Shown here: positions 40,620 to 50,336 of the stretch, in pieces
Layout of the letters: the number at the start of each line of letters is the position of its first letter
How positions within the stretch are numbered: the first letter of the stretch is position 1
Position numbers and translations under genes: made by a program
Notes under the pieces: model-generated
Told to the model about the DNA's origin: nothing
Database searches by the model: none
Seen by the model: the letters and a program-made list of their open reading frames with translations, nothing else
Source of the DNA: Thermodesulfobacteriota bacterium
GTDB lineage: Bacteria > Desulfobacterota > BSN033 > UBA1163
Length of the DNA stretch: 64,000 nt
Assembly (NCBI GenBank): GCA_026415035.1
Contig: JAOAHX010000001.1
Coordinates: 62,001 to 126,000, forward strand
Reading direction: 5' to 3'

Positions 40620-41725
40620 CGCCGTCTCGGATATCCCACGACCAGAAGGTCTTCTCCCAGCCTCCTGACCTGCATTCGCTCAACCCGGATGGCCTCTTCC
40701 AGCTTATCAACTCCCCTGCCGCTAAAAATCCCCGGGGCTTGGTCACCTCCGATCAACTTAGGGGCAAGAAAGAGGAAGATCTTGTCGACCAGCCCCACGC
40801 TGAGGAAGGCGTTGTTGATCTGTCCTCCTCCCTCGACCATGAGGCTCACCATCTCCATCTGTCCCAGTCTTCGAAGAAGGGCGTTGAGGTCGACCCTTCC
40901 TTCTATGGGATCGACGATCAGGAGGTTCACCCCCCTTTTCGCAAAGCATTCGATCCTCTCTGCGGGGGCAAGCGAGGTGGTGGCGATGATCGTCTTCTCA
41001 GGCCGCTCTTCGATCACCTTCGCTCCCTCAGGGGTTCTGAGACGACTGTCGAGCACCACCCGAAACGGATCCCGCCCGCCCCTGATCCGCGCCGTCAGCA
41101 GAGGGTCGTCTCTCAGAACCGTATCGACCCCTACGACCACGGCGTCTACCTCGTTCCTCAACCGATGGACGAAGCGTCTCGATTCCTCCCCGGTGATCCA
41201 CTTCGACTCTCCAGAGGGGGTGGCGATCTTTCCGTCGAGAGTCGAGGCGACCTTTAAAGAAACAAAGGGCAGTCCGCTCTGAATATACTTTGAGAAGGCC
41301 TCGTTCAACGCCCGGGAGGCCTCTTCGCAGACGCCCACGTCCACCTGAAGGCCCGCTTCCCGAAGCAAGCCAATCCCCCGTCCCTGGACCAGGGGGTTGG
41401 GATCGACCATCCCCACGACCACTCGCTTCACCCCGGCCTGGATCAGCGCGGGCGCGCAGGGCGGGGTTCGACCCTGATGGACACAGGGCTCGAGGTTGAC
41501 ATAAAGGGTGGCCCCTTTGGCTTCAGGCCCCGCCTTTTTTAAGGCGACGACTTCTGCGTGATCCTCACCCGCCCGAACATGGTAGCCTTGGCCGACCACC
41601 CTCCCCTCTTTCACCAGGACCGCCCCGACCATCGGATTGGGCGAGGTCCGACCTCTGCCCTTTTCGGCAAGCCTCAGGGCCCGCTTCATCCAATAGGCGT
41701 CTTCCGTTGGGAACGGGTGGGGCAT
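40601..41725 (-). CDS. ribD: bifunctional pyrimidine deaminase/reductase RibD
   Basis: Deaminase and reductase steps of riboflavin synthesis. The 374-residue protein has an N-terminal zinc deaminase (MKRALRLAEKGRGRTSPNPMVGAVLV, HAEV, EPCVHQGRTPPCAPALI) and a C-terminal reductase (GESKWITGEESRRFVHRLRNEVDAVVVGVDTVLRDDPLLT, LMVEGGGQINNAFL). No FMN-riboswitch-sized leader precedes it; nrdR is immediately upstream. Confidence 0.96.
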   Translation of the reverse strand: MPHPFPTEDAYWMKRALRLAEKGRGRTSPNPMVGAVLVKEGRVVGQGYHVRAGEDHAEVVALKKAGPEAKGATLYVNLEPCVHQGRTPPCAPALIQAGVKRVVVGMVDPNPLVQGRGIGLLREAGLQVDVGVCEEASRALNEAFSKYIQSGLPFVSLKVASTLDGKIATPSGESKWITGEESRRFVHRLRNEVDAVVVGVDTVLRDDPLLTARIRGGRDPFRVVLDSRLRTPEGAKVIEERPEKTIIATTSLAPAERIECFAKRGVNLLIVDPIEGRVDLNALLRRLGQMEMVSLMVEGGGQINNAFLSVGLVDKIFLFLAPKLIGGDQAPGIFSGRGVDKLEEAIRVERMQVRRLGEDLLVVGYPRRRCSPES

Positions 41726-41729
41726 CCCT

Positions 41730-42206
41730 CTACTTTCGAGGCTTCGCCTCTTCCCTGTTTCCGAGAAGCTCTTTCAACTCATCCATAAATTCCTGGATGT
41801 CTTTGAACTGCCGGTAAACCGAGGCAAAACGGACATAGGCCACGCCGTCGAGACGGTGCAGTTCCTCCATCACCTTCTCTCCGATCTCCGCGCTCCGAAC
41901 CTCCCTCTCCCCTCTCTCCTGAAAATAGGATTCGATTCGATTGGCGATCTTCTCCAGGACGTTGATGCTGATGGGCCTCTTCTCGCAGGCCTTCCTCAAC
42001 CCGTTTAAAATCTTGCCCCGGTTGAAAGGCTCTCGCCTCCCGTCCTTCTTGATCACCATGGGGAGCGATTCCTCGGCCCGCTCGCTCGTGGTGAACCGTT
42101 TCTGACACCTCAGGCATTCCCTTCTCCGCCGGATCGTCTCTTTGTCCTTGGCCAACCGGGAATCGACCACCTTGCTCTCGGAATGCCCACAGAAAGGACA
42201 CTTCAT
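41730..42206 (-). CDS. nrdR: ribonucleotide reductase regulator NrdR
   Basis: Zinc-ribbon, ATP-cone repressor of ribonucleotide reductase genes. The 158-residue product begins [17 protein letters not shown], then [18 protein letters not shown] and the ATP-cone ([20 protein letters not shown]). Directly upstream of ribD, a common pairing. Confidence 0.96.
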   Translation of the reverse strand: MKCPFCGHSESKVVDSRLAKDKETIRRRRECLRCQKRFTTSERAEESLPMVIKKDGRREPFNRGKILNGLRKACEKRPISINVLEKIANRIESYFQERGEREVRSAEIGEKVMEELHRLDGVAYVRFASVYRQFKDIQEFMDELKELLGNREEAKPRK

Positions 42207-42207
42207 C

Positions 42208-42726
42208 TCAGTGATGCGATGGCCCTTTGGAGGCGGTCCCCCTTTTCGGTCTCCGACTGAACTGTTCGATCTTCACCTTCGAGGCCCTGAGCATCTCCTT
42301 GGCCAGGGGATCCGCATACCCCTCTTCATAGACGACCCGGACGATGCCGGAATTGATGATCATCTTGGAACAGATGATGCATGGATGATTGGTGCAATAG
42401 AGGGTGGCCCCGCAGATTTCGACCCCGTGATAGGCGGCCTGGATGATGGCATTCTGCTCGGCGTGAAGCCCCCGGCAGAGTTCATGCCGTTCTCCAGAGG
42501 GGATGCCGAGGGTCTCCCTGAGGCAACCGATGTCGAGGCAATGGGGGAGCTGAGAGGGGGCCCCGTTATATCCCGTCGTCAATATCTTCTTGTCTTTGAC
42601 GAGAATGGCCCCCACCTGTCTCCGAAGACAGGTCGACCGCTTCGCCACCAGATGGGTGATGTCCATGAAGTACTCATCCCAGGTCGGTCGACGGGGATCG
42701 TCTCTTCGCTTTTTGCCTGAACTCAC
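42208..42726 (-). CDS. dCMP deaminase family protein (ComEB-like)
   Basis: Zinc cytidine/deoxycytidylate deaminase. The 172-residue protein has [21 protein letters not shown], the catalytic [13 protein letters not shown] and the zinc Cys pair in [11 protein letters not shown]. It makes dUMP for thymidylate synthesis; dut in the same window also yields dUMP. GTG start with AAGG upstream. The 128-bp gap after rpiB holds nothing I can name. Confidence 0.93.
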   Translation of the reverse strand: MSSGKKRRDDPRRPTWDEYFMDITHLVAKRSTCLRRQVGAILVKDKKILTTGYNGAPSQLPHCLDIGCLRETLGIPSGERHELCRGLHAEQNAIIQAAYHGVEICGATLYCTNHPCIICSKMIINSGIVRVVYEEGYADPLAKEMLRASKVKIEQFSRRPKRGTASKGPSHH

Positions 42727-42854
42727 GGCGAACCTTGAGAGGATTGCCTGAAGAAGGCCCCCTACCCTCTTCCCGTTCCTAAATAGAACATGGTCAGGGT
42801 GGCCAGGGGAGGGGTTCGATCGCGATGCGGGGGTCGGGGTTTGGCCCCTCCGCT

Positions 42855-43370
42855 TCAGCCCGTTTTGTCCTGGGTGACGCCGGAAGGATCCCCTGGGAGA
42901 TCTCCTTCGGCCGAGATGGGGGGCCTGAAATTCTTTTCCTCGAGCCTTTCAATCTGTTCGAGCCGACGCTTGTGTCTCCCTCCGCTGAAGGGGGTCTCCA
43001 ACCACACCTTGACGATCTCCTTGGCCAGTTCTCGGGCGACGATTCTCCCGCCGATGACCAGGATGTTGGCATCGGTATGTTCGCGGCTCAACCGTGCGGA
43101 GAAGAGGTCTTGGACCAGAGCCGCTCTCACCCCCCGAAATTTATTGGCGACGATCGACATCCCGATCCCCGTCCCGCAGATCAGAATGGCCCTTTCCAAT
43201 TCCCCTCTGGAGACCTTTTCGGCGGCCCGGATCCCGTAGTCGGGGTAATCCACGGCCTCTCCGCTGAAGGTCCCAAAATCGAGGGGCTCATGGTTCAGCT
43301 CCCGGAGAAAGGATTTAAGGGCCTCCTTGAGCTCATATCCCCCGTGGTCGCAGGCCAAGCCGATCTGCAT
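42855..43370 (-). CDS. rpiB: ribose 5-phosphate isomerase B
   Basis: Interconverts ribose 5-phosphate and ribulose 5-phosphate. The start [34 protein letters not shown] and [21 protein letters not shown] and [15 protein letters not shown] are diagnostic. About 171 residues, some 20 longer than usual because of an unrelated-looking C-terminal tail (after [14 protein letters not shown]). The ATG at 43370 overlaps the fabF stop (TGATG). Confidence 0.94.
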   Translation of the reverse strand: MQIGLACDHGGYELKEALKSFLRELNHEPLDFGTFSGEAVDYPDYGIRAAEKVSRGELERAILICGTGIGMSIVANKFRGVRAALVQDLFSARLSREHTDANILVIGGRIVARELAKEIVKVWLETPFSGGRHKRRLEQIERLEEKNFRPPISAEGDLPGDPSGVTQDKTG

Positions 43371-44617
43371 CAATCCATGCCCGTGAATTTTTTAAAGATG
43401 AGGGTGCAATTGGTTCCCCCGAAGCCAAACGAATTGGACATGCCCACCTTCACTTCCTGCCGCCTGGCCACGTTGGGCACATAGTCGAGATCGCATTCGG
43501 GGTCGGGCTCCTCGTAGTTGAGAGTGGGCGGGAGGATCCCATCTCGGATCGACAGGACGGTGAAGATGGCCTCCGTGCTCCCTGCGGCGCCCAAGAGGTG
43601 ACCCGTCATCGATTTGGTGGCGCTGATGGGGATCTCTTTGGCCCGTTTCCCGAAGACCGCCTTGATCGCCAAGGTCTCGGTGAGGTCGTTAAGGGGGGTG
43701 GAGGTCCCATGGGCATTGATATAATCGACCTCCTCCGGCTCCAATCGCGCATCTTGGATGGCCATCCTCATGCACCGGATCGCCCCGTCCCCATCCGGTG
43801 AAGGAGCGGTGATGTGGTAGGCATCGCCGGTGTAGCCATAGCCAACCAATTCCGCATAGATCTTTGCGTTTCTCCTCAGGGCGAACTCCATCTCCTCGAG
43901 GATCATGATCCCCGCGCCCTCGGCGATCACGAACCCATCCCGGTTCTTTTCGAAGGGCCTGCAGGCCTTCTCCGGCTCGTCGTTCCGCGTGGAGAGGGCC
44001 TTCATGGCATTAAACCCGCCGACGGTAAGGGGCGTGATGTTGGCCTCCGTCCCTCCTGCGATGATCACATCGGCGTCCCCATAGACGATCGCCCGGAAGG
44101 CATCTCCGATGCAGTGCGCTCCGGTGGCGCAGGCCGTCACGAGGCATGTGTTCGGTCCCTTGGCCCCGTAATGGATGGCGATCTGACCCGAGGCCAGATT
44201 GGCAATGAGCATGGGGATGAAAAAGGGGCTAATCCTCCCTGGCCCCTTTTCCAGGAGGATTTGGTGGTATCTTTCGATCGTGGGAAGGCCTCCCAACCCC
44301 GTCCCGACGATGACGCCGACCCGCTCACAGTTTTCCGGCGTGATGGTCAATCGGGCGTCTTCAATGGCCTCCTTCGTCGCCGCGAGGGCATACTGGATGA
44401 AGAGGTCCATCTTCTTGATCTCTTTCTTCTCGATATAGAGCTCGGGGTTGAAACCCTTCACCTCGGCGGCAATCTGGGTTTCAAACTTCTCCGGGTTGAA
44501 TCGGGTAATCCGGCCGATGCCCGTCTTGCCCTCACAGATATTCCTCCAGGCCGTCTCGACCCCGATGCCCGTCGGGATGACCAACCCCAATCCGGTGACG
44601 ACGACTCTCCTTCTCAA
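43370..44617 (-). CDS. fabF: 3-oxoacyl-ACP synthase II
   Basis: Elongating condensing enzyme of fatty-acid synthesis, 415 residues. Catalytic triad visible: nucleophile Cys in [12 protein letters not shown], His in [11 protein letters not shown] and His in [16 protein letters not shown]. It seems to start at TTG (44617) behind GGGGGAAGGAG; an ATG start is not available nearby. It lies downstream of acpP in the fab cluster. Confidence 0.96.
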   Translation of the reverse strand: MRRRVVVTGLGLVIPTGIGVETAWRNICEGKTGIGRITRFNPEKFETQIAAEVKGFNPELYIEKKEIKKMDLFIQYALAATKEAIEDARLTITPENCERVGVIVGTGLGGLPTIERYHQILLEKGPGRISPFFIPMLIANLASGQIAIHYGAKGPNTCLVTACATGAHCIGDAFRAIVYGDADVIIAGGTEANITPLTVGGFNAMKALSTRNDEPEKACRPFEKNRDGFVIAEGAGIMILEEMEFALRRNAKIYAELVGYGYTGDAYHITAPSPDGDGAIRCMRMAIQDARLEPEEVDYINAHGTSTPLNDLTETLAIKAVFGKRAKEIPISATKSMTGHLLGAAGSTEAIFTVLSIRDGILPPTLNYEEPDPECDLDYVPNVARRQEVKVGMSNSFGFGGTNCTLIFKKFTGMD

Positions 44618-44740
44618 TCTCCTTCCCCCTTTGGGGATCGATCCTTACAGGGTTGAGCGGGGGAAAGGGGTGTCCCTTCCCCCGACCTCCTCGATCCCCT
44701 TCCGAAGCGCAAAAAGGTCCGAAGAAGCGAGGACCTGCCT

Positions 44741-44977
44741 CTACTGGGCGATATGGGACTTGATATATTCGATCGCATCGCCCACGGTCTGGATCTTCTC
44801 TGCATCCTCGTCGGAGATTTCCATGTTATACTCCTCTTCCAGCGCCATGACCAGTTCCACCAGGTCGAGGGAGTCGGCCCCCAAATCATCGACAAACTTG
44901 GCTTCGGGCGTCACCTCGCTCTCGTTCACCCCCAACTGTTCTACGATGATCTCTTTGACCCTTTTCTCAATGTCCAT
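44741..44977 (-). CDS. acpP: acyl carrier protein
   Basis: Carries growing acyl chains on a phosphopantetheine arm. The 78-residue acidic protein begins [17 protein letters not shown] and has the modification site [12 protein letters not shown]. The start at 44977 is the usual one; the frame extends upstream to 45007 without support. Confidence 0.97.
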   Translation of the reverse strand: MDIEKRVKEIIVEQLGVNESEVTPEAKFVDDLGADSLDLVELVMALEEEYNMEISDEDAEKIQTVGDAIEYIKSHIAQ

Positions 44978-44990
44978 CGGATCTACCTCC

Positions 44991-45731
44991 TCACATGTAG
45001 ATGCCACCGTTCACATTCAATACCTGTCCGGTGATATAACGGGATCGCTCGGAAACGAGGAAGAGCACGGCCTGGGCCACATCCTCCGGCTGCCCCAGTC
45101 GTTCCATCGGGATCATCCGAATCAAGGTCTCCCTTACCTTTTCGGGGATGGCATCGGTCATGGCCGTCTGGATGAACCCCGGGGCGATCGCGTTGACGTT
45201 GATCCCCCTGGAGGCAAATTCCCTCGCGATCGTTTTGGTGAAGCCGATCACCCCCGCCTTGGAGGCGGCATAGTTGGCCTGACCCGGGTTTCCCATCTCG
45301 CCGGAGACAGAGGCGATGTTGACGATCTTCCCGCTCTTCTGTTTGGCCATGTGGCGAAGGGCAGCTTTGGTGCAGTGGAAGGTCCCTTTGAGGTTGACAT
45401 CGAGGACCGAGTCCCAATCCTCTTCGGTCATCCTCAAGATCAGACGGTCGCGGGTGATGCCAGCATTGTTGACCAGGATATCGATCCGGCCAAATCGTCC
45501 GACGATGGTCTCGACCATCTGTTCGACTTCGTTCCAGAGGGCCACATTGGCCTGGAGGGCCAAGGCCTGTCTTCCGAGGGCCTCGACTTCCATAGCTGTT
45601 TCCTTGGCTTTTTCGATGTTAATGTCCGAGATCGCCACATCCGCCCCGTTTTCGGCGAGAAGCAGGGCGATGGCCCTTCCGATCCCCTGGGCCGCCCCGG
45701 TCACCAAGGCGACTTTCCCTGAGAGTTCCAC
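44991..45731 (-). CDS. fabG: 3-oxoacyl-ACP reductase
   Basis: NADPH-dependent short-chain dehydrogenase, 246 residues: nucleotide-binding [28 protein letters not shown], catalytic Ser in [10 protein letters not shown], the [13 protein letters not shown] active site and [17 protein letters not shown]. Starts at GTG with AAGGAG upstream. Between fabD and acpP. Confidence 0.96.
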   Translation of the reverse strand: MELSGKVALVTGAAQGIGRAIALLLAENGADVAISDINIEKAKETAMEVEALGRQALALQANVALWNEVEQMVETIVGRFGRIDILVNNAGITRDRLILRMTEEDWDSVLDVNLKGTFHCTKAALRHMAKQKSGKIVNIASVSGEMGNPGQANYAASKAGVIGFTKTIAREFASRGINVNAIAPGFIQTAMTDAIPEKVRETLIRMIPMERLGQPEDVAQAVLFLVSERSRYITGQVLNVNGGIYM

Positions 45732-45744
45732 CTCGATCTCCTTT

Positions 45745-46671
45745 TCATGAAAGCTGTTGAAGCGATGGAATATCCTCGACGTTGGCCGTTTCGACCTTCG
45801 GATCGATCCGCTTCATCAAACCCGTAAGGACCTTTCCCGGCCCGATCTCAATGACCCTCTCCACCCCCTCCTCGATCATCAGGCGCATCGACTCCTCCCA
45901 TCGGACCGGGCTCGACACCTGTTCCACTAGAAGGGGTTTGACCCTCTCCGGTTCCGAATTGGTTTTGGCCTCTACGTTGGTGACGACCGGCACCTGGAGC
46001 GAGAAGACCGGTGTCTCTTGTAACACCTCTTTCAACCGGAGTCCAGCGGATTTCATCAATGGGGAATGGAAGGGGGCGCTTACCTGAAGAGGGATCGCCT
46101 TCTTCCCTTTCTGCTTGACCAGATGGATGGCCCGTGACACGGCCTTGGCATGGCCAGCGATTACGATCTGGCCGGGACAGTTGAAATTGGCAGGGGTGAG
46201 GACCTCACCGTCCGAGGCCTCCTGGCAGATCCTTTCCACGTCCTCTCTCTCCATGCCGAGGACGGCGGCCATGGCCCCCTCGCCCACCGGAACGGCCTCC
46301 TGCATGAACCTGCCCCGCAGACGAACCACCCGAACGGCATCGGCAAAGGAAAAAGCCCCCGAGGCGACCAGGGCGCTGTATTCTCCAAGGCTATGTCCCG
46401 CCATCAGCGCGGGCTTGACCTCTCTCTCGCTCTGGAGCACCCGAAGGGCGGCGATGCTGACCGTCAGAATGGCGGGCTGGGTGTTCTCCGTCAATTTCAG
46501 GGCCTCCTCCGGACCTTCAAAGCAGAGCTTTGAGATGTGAAACTTGAGGGCCTCGTCGGCCTCTTCGAACACCTCACGGGCCACCTTAAAATGGTCGTAA
46601 AGGTCCTTGCCCATTCCGACCGATTGGGAACCTTGGCCCGGAAAGATGAAAGCGGTCTTCTTCGGCTCCAT
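45745..46671 (-). CDS. fabD: malonyl-CoA:ACP transacylase
   Basis: Loads malonyl groups onto ACP. The 308-residue protein has FIFPGQGSQSVGMGKDLY, the nucleophile Ser in AGHSLGEYSALVASGA and APFHSPLM with the catalytic His. GAGGAGGACC precedes the ATG. Confidence 0.96.
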   Translation of the reverse strand: MEPKKTAFIFPGQGSQSVGMGKDLYDHFKVAREVFEEADEALKFHISKLCFEGPEEALKLTENTQPAILTVSIAALRVLQSEREVKPALMAGHSLGEYSALVASGAFSFADAVRVVRLRGRFMQEAVPVGEGAMAAVLGMEREDVERICQEASDGEVLTPANFNCPGQIVIAGHAKAVSRAIHLVKQKGKKAIPLQVSAPFHSPLMKSAGLRLKEVLQETPVFSLQVPVVTNVEAKTNSEPERVKPLLVEQVSSPVRWEESMRLMIEEGVERVIEIGPGKVLTGLMKRIDPKVETANVEDIPSLQQLS

Positions 46672-46730
46672 GGTCCTCCTCTTCCCCTGAACCCCTTCCG
46701 TCCCCCTTTAAGGCTCGACGGAAGGTCAGA

Positions 46731-47894
46731 TCATCGCTTTCCCGCATACTCCTTGCTCAGCTCGAGGCCGATGACGTTTCGCTGGATTTGATTGGTCCCT
46801 TCGTAGATCTGGAGGATCTTGGCATCCCGCATCATCTTCTCGACAGGATATTCCTTCATATAGCCATACCCCCCGAAGATCTGGACGGCATCCGTCGTCA
46901 CTTTCATGGCCGTATCGCTGGCGAAGACCTTGGCCATCCCTGAGACTTTGGAGATCTCCTTGGGGTCTTTTGAGAGGTCTATGTATCGGGCCACAGAGTA
47001 GACTAGGGCCCGGGCCGCTTCGACCAAGGTGGCCATATCGGCCAGCATATGCTGGATCGCCTGAAACGAGATGATCTTCTTTCCGAACTGCTCCCTCTCC
47101 CTGGCGTAGCGGACCGCCTCATCCAACGCCCCCTGGGCCAGGCCAACGCCCTGGGCGCCCACCCCCGGCCGGGTGCGATCGAAGGTCTTCATGGTGATGA
47201 TGAACCCCATGCCCTCCTTGGCGATGAGATTCTCCTTCGGCACGAAGCAGTCCTGAAAGACCAACTCCCGGGTCGCCGAGGCCCGGATCCCCATCTTGTT
47301 CTCTTTCTTTCCGAAGCTGAAACCTGGCATCCCTTTTTCGAGGATGAAGGCGCTCGCCCCCCTTGGCCCTTTGGAGCGGTCCGTCATGGCGATGACGGTA
47401 TAGATCTCGGCCTCTCCTCCGTTGGTGATCCACTGCTTCGTCCCGTTGAGAAGATATCCACCCTCCGTCCGCGTGGCGGTGGTCCGGATCGAACCGGCAT
47501 CGCTTCCCGCATCGGCCTCGGTCAACCCGAAGGCCGCCAGTTTCTTTCCGCTGGCGATGTCCGGTAGATATTTTCGCTTCTGCTCGGGACTCCCGAAGAG
47601 CATGATGGGATGGGCTCCCAATCCGCTGGCCGCATAACTGGTCGCCACGCCCAGACAGACGCGGCTCAGCTCTTCGACGGCCAGACAATTCTCGAGCACC
47701 CCCCCGCCGAATCCGCCGTACTCCTCTTCGATGGAGACCCCGAAAAGCCCCGCATCTGCACAGACCTTCAGGATCTCCCAGGGGAATTCTCCGGTCTCGT
47801 CCAATTCTGCCCGAACGGGCAGGATCTTCTCGAGGGCGATCTTTCGAGCCAGGTCCTTGATCGATTGCTGATCAGGGGTCAGAAAATAGTCCAC
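46731..47894 (-). CDS. acyl-CoA dehydrogenase in the fabH position of the fatty-acid cluster
   Basis: FAD-dependent acyl-CoA dehydrogenase, 387 residues: EEYGGFGGG, FGLTEADAGSDAGSIRTTA, WITNGGEAEIYTVIAMTD, FGKKIISFQAIQHMLADMAT, and the C-terminal QIFGGYGYMKEYPVEKMMRDAKILQIYEGTNQIQR in pieces, containing the catalytic Glu of YEGT. It is between plsX and fabD, where fabH usually lies. It starts at GTG with a strong AGGAGG upstream. It is more like the beta-oxidation short/medium-chain group than any known fatty-acid synthesis enzyme; its role here is unclear. Confidence 0.92.
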   Translation of the reverse strand: MDYFLTPDQQSIKDLARKIALEKILPVRAELDETGEFPWEILKVCADAGLFGVSIEEEYGGFGGGVLENCLAVEELSRVCLGVATSYAASGLGAHPIMLFGSPEQKRKYLPDIASGKKLAAFGLTEADAGSDAGSIRTTATRTEGGYLLNGTKQWITNGGEAEIYTVIAMTDRSKGPRGASAFILEKGMPGFSFGKKENKMGIRASATRELVFQDCFVPKENLIAKEGMGFIITMKTFDRTRPGVGAQGVGLAQGALDEAVRYAREREQFGKKIISFQAIQHMLADMATLVEAARALVYSVARYIDLSKDPKEISKVSGMAKVFASDTAMKVTTDAVQIFGGYGYMKEYPVEKMMRDAKILQIYEGTNQIQRNVIGLELSKEYAGKR

Positions 47895-47906
47895 GCTCTC
47901 TTCCTC

Positions 47907-48971
47907 CTATCGATTGATCGGTGTCGTATTCCCGGGTCTCCTGAAACCGTTCTTCAATCTCTGCCCCAATTGGAGGAGGTCCTGTTTCTCCTTCAATTCC
48001 TGGGTGAGATGTTCGTTCAATTTGTTCTTCGCCAAATTGGCGGCCAACACAATGGCATTCATGATCGCCTTGGCGTTGGAGGCGCCGTGGCAAATGACGC
48101 AATTCCCATTCACCCCGAGCAAGGGGGCTCCCCCGTATTCTGAGTAGTCGAAACGTTTTTCCAGGCGTCGGATGGCCCGTTTCATAAAGAAGTAGGCGAT
48201 CCTCGCCCTGAGATTGTCCTTGGCCTCCCATTTCAGAAGGCCGTGGATGGTCTCCCACAACCCCTCGCTGATCTTCAGGGCGACGTTGCCGACAAACCCG
48301 TCGCAGACGATCACATCGACCTTTCCGCTATTGAGGTCTCTTCCTTCGACATATCCCACATAATTGAGGTCCATCTGGGAGAGGATCTCATGGACCTCGC
48401 GGGTCAAGTCGTTGCCCTTCCCCTCCTCCTCGCCATTGCTCAGCAGTCCGATCCGGGGCTCCTTTTCGCCCAGAATATATTTGGCATAGGCATCGCCCAT
48501 CAGGGCGAATTGAACCAAATGCCAGGGCTTGCAATCGACATTGCCCCCCGAGTCGATGAGCACCGTATGCCCCTTAAAGGCCGGATGGATCGTGGCGATG
48601 GCCGGCCGGTCCACCCCCTCGAGCTTCTTAAAAATGAACATGGCCAAGGCCATGGCGGCGCCGGAGTTGCCTGCGGTCACCACGCCGTTGACCTGCCCCT
48701 CTTTTTCGAGATCGATGGCCACCTTGATCGAGCTCTCCTTCATCCGTCTGAGGACGGTGGAGGGGGAGTCGTGCATGGCCACGACATGAGAGGTATGGTG
48801 GACGTAGATCGGGAGTTTGGAGGTGGGATATTTGGAGAGTTCCCGGCTGATCTGATCTTCGTCTCCCACCAGCACCACCTTCACCCCATGCTCTTTGGCC
48901 GCCCGAACCGCACCTTCAACCGTTGTCTGCGGGGCATAATCGCCGCCCATGGCATCGACAGCAATTTTCAT
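47907..48971 (-). CDS. plsX: phosphate acyltransferase PlsX
   Basis: Converts acyl-ACP to acyl-phosphate for PlsY. About 354 residues, starting MKIAVDAMGGDYAPQTTVEGAV, with GAAMALAMFIFKKLEGVDRPAI, GLLSNGEEEGKGNDL and VDVIVCDGFVGNVALKISEG. The ATG at 48971 gives the standard N-terminus; the frame upstream to 49076 overlaps rpmF. Confidence 0.96.
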   Translation of the reverse strand: MKIAVDAMGGDYAPQTTVEGAVRAAKEHGVKVVLVGDEDQISRELSKYPTSKLPIYVHHTSHVVAMHDSPSTVLRRMKESSIKVAIDLEKEGQVNGVVTAGNSGAAMALAMFIFKKLEGVDRPAIATIHPAFKGHTVLIDSGGNVDCKPWHLVQFALMGDAYAKYILGEKEPRIGLLSNGEEEGKGNDLTREVHEILSQMDLNYVGYVEGRDLNSGKVDVIVCDGFVGNVALKISEGLWETIHGLLKWEAKDNLRARIAYFFMKRAIRRLEKRFDYSEYGGAPLLGVNGNCVICHGASNAKAIMNAIVLAANLAKNKLNEHLTQELKEKQDLLQLGQRLKNGFRRPGNTTPINR

Positions 48972-48985
48972 TGCTCGCTCATTTC

Positions 48986-49171
48986 CTATTTTTCTTCGGT
49001 AACCTGGATGATCTCCCTTCCTCTGTAGGTCCCGCAATGGGGGCAGACATGGTGTGGCAATAGCGGTTCGTGACATTGGGGACAGTGGGTATAAGTCGGA
49101 CCGCGTAACCGATCGTGGGCCCTTCGCTTATCCCTTCTTGAAGGAGAATGCCGCCTCTTCGGAACTCCCAT
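48986..49171 (-). CDS. rpmF: 50S ribosomal protein L32
   Basis: The 61-residue basic protein starts MGVPKRRHSPSRRDKRRAHDR and has a four-cysteine zinc-ribbon pattern (CPQCHEPLLPHHVCPHCG). The yceD-rpmF-plsX order is common. GGAAAG precedes the ATG. Confidence 0.96.
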   Translation of the reverse strand: MGVPKRRHSPSRRDKRRAHDRLRGPTYTHCPQCHEPLLPHHVCPHCGTYRGREIIQVTEEK

Positions 49172-49225
49172 CTTTCCTTTCCTTTCTCCATCTCCCCTGG
49201 ACGCATTTGCGATAGGGGGGAGGGG

Positions 49226-49762
49226 TTAGGGTAATTTGAAAGCCTTCAGAACCTGAAATGCCGAATCCAGCCCCTTATGAACGCATTGACACGTCGAAAC
49301 GTTGAGATCCGTTCCGCATTGGGAGCAGAGCCCTCGACATCCCTCCTGACAGAGGGGCTGAATGGGGATTTCCAGGAAGATCTGTTCGCAAGCGATCTCG
49401 GAAAGTTGGATCTCTCCTCCTTCGTAGAAACCCATATCGAGTTCATCGTGGGAGAGGTCCATCTCTTCCTTGAACGTCGCCCCCTTTAACGGGTGGAGGT
49501 GGAGATCGTAAGAGGTGGCGATCGGATGAGGAAATTCTTTGAGACACCTACCACACCGTAACAGGACCACCGCTTCCACCTCTCCTCGGATCAGGACCGA
49601 TCGTCCCACCTTCTTGATGCTCACCTCGGACTTTAAGGGGCCCTCAAAAGAAAAATCGATCTCAGAGAGTTGATCCAGATAACCCGCAAGCTCCAGGGGA
49701 TCCTCTTGCCATTTGAGCTCCAATCCTTCCTCTGGGATGTCTTCCAATTTTAGGGTCAGCAT
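49226..49762 (-). CDS. yceD: YceD/DUF177 family protein
   Basis: Member of the family encoded just upstream of rpmF in most bacteria and required for 23S rRNA accumulation in some. From ATG 49762 it is about 178 residues with VVLLRCGRCLKEFPHPI, a long acidic segment and a C-terminal cysteine cluster CQEGCRGLCSQCGTDLN, usual for DUF177. An alternative TTG start lies at 49780. Confidence 0.9.
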   Translation of the reverse strand: MLTLKLEDIPEEGLELKWQEDPLELAGYLDQLSEIDFSFEGPLKSEVSIKKVGRSVLIRGEVEAVVLLRCGRCLKEFPHPIATSYDLHLHPLKGATFKEEMDLSHDELDMGFYEGGEIQLSEIACEQIFLEIPIQPLCQEGCRGLCSQCGTDLNVSTCQCVHKGLDSAFQVLKAFKLP

Positions 49763-49809
49763 TTTTAGCCCGTCGAGCAAGAAATTAGACTGTTAAATAT
49801 AAAAGAAAT

Positions 49810-49862
49810 TCCCCCTTTGTCAAGGGGGACTGGCGATCCCTCTCTCGATGGGGAGGGGAGGG
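49810..49862. repeat. pair of palindromic C/G-tract elements
   Basis: TCCCCCTT-TGTC-AAGGGGGA (49810-49829) is a perfect 8-bp stem; just after it, CCCTCTC ... GGGAGGG (about 49838-49857) forms a second, imperfect one. Together with 26517-26552 and 9048-9075 they look like members of one family of intergenic palindromes. Confidence 0.5.
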
Positions 49863-49902
49863 TGTTTCAGAGGCGAGGGTCGATCGACGAACGATCGATG
49901 GA

Positions 49903-50271
49903 TCAAGGGGCCCTGGGAAATAACTTGAGTAGGTGGTCCAGGGATTCTTCAGGCCTTCGCAGGCGGAGGAAGGATTCGAGTTCCAAGAGGTCAAAACCGG
50001 AATAGGCCTCCGAAGGAATTTCCACCCCGAAAAGCTTTCGCAGGCGCTCCTTCTGCCGGTTTTTCAAAATGATCTCGTACGCTTTATAATCCGGGTCCTC
50101 GGGACCCGTAAACAGCCTTCCTTCATAAGAAGGATACGGTGAAGCCACCTCCCTTTTCTCCCCCGGGTCAGCCCATGCCGCCATGGCGAAGGTAAATACG
50201 AAAAATAGCCAAAGCCTCGCAAAACTTTTCACGAAATTATCATAGGGTATCTTCGGCCAAAAGTCAAGCAA
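49903..50271 (-). CDS. small putative secreted protein, unknown function
   Basis: Not recognised. The open frame gives 122 residues with a hydrophobic stretch near residues 18-34 (ARLWLFFVFTFAMAAWA), which reads as a signal peptide cleaved after AWA, followed by an 85-residue charged mature part (LKNRQKERLRKLFG; DLLELESFLRLRRPEESL). The true start is uncertain: the first codon is TTG and a GTG lies at 50232. Codon use fits a real gene. Confidence 0.5.
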   Translation of the reverse strand: MLDFWPKIPYDNFVKSFARLWLFFVFTFAMAAWADPGEKREVASPYPSYEGRLFTGPEDPDYKAYEIILKNRQKERLRKLFGVEIPSEAYSGFDLLELESFLRLRRPEESLDHLLKLFPRAP

Positions 50272-50336
50272 CCCTCTCCCCTGCGGCCACGTCTCTTGTA
50301 AGAAGCCGAACTCTATGTTAATTTTAAACCGAACGC

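Noticed and set aside
41726-41760. FMN riboswitch before ribD
   Set aside because: Only 4 bp separate nrdR and ribD, and no RFN-like leader is present in the riboflavin cluster.
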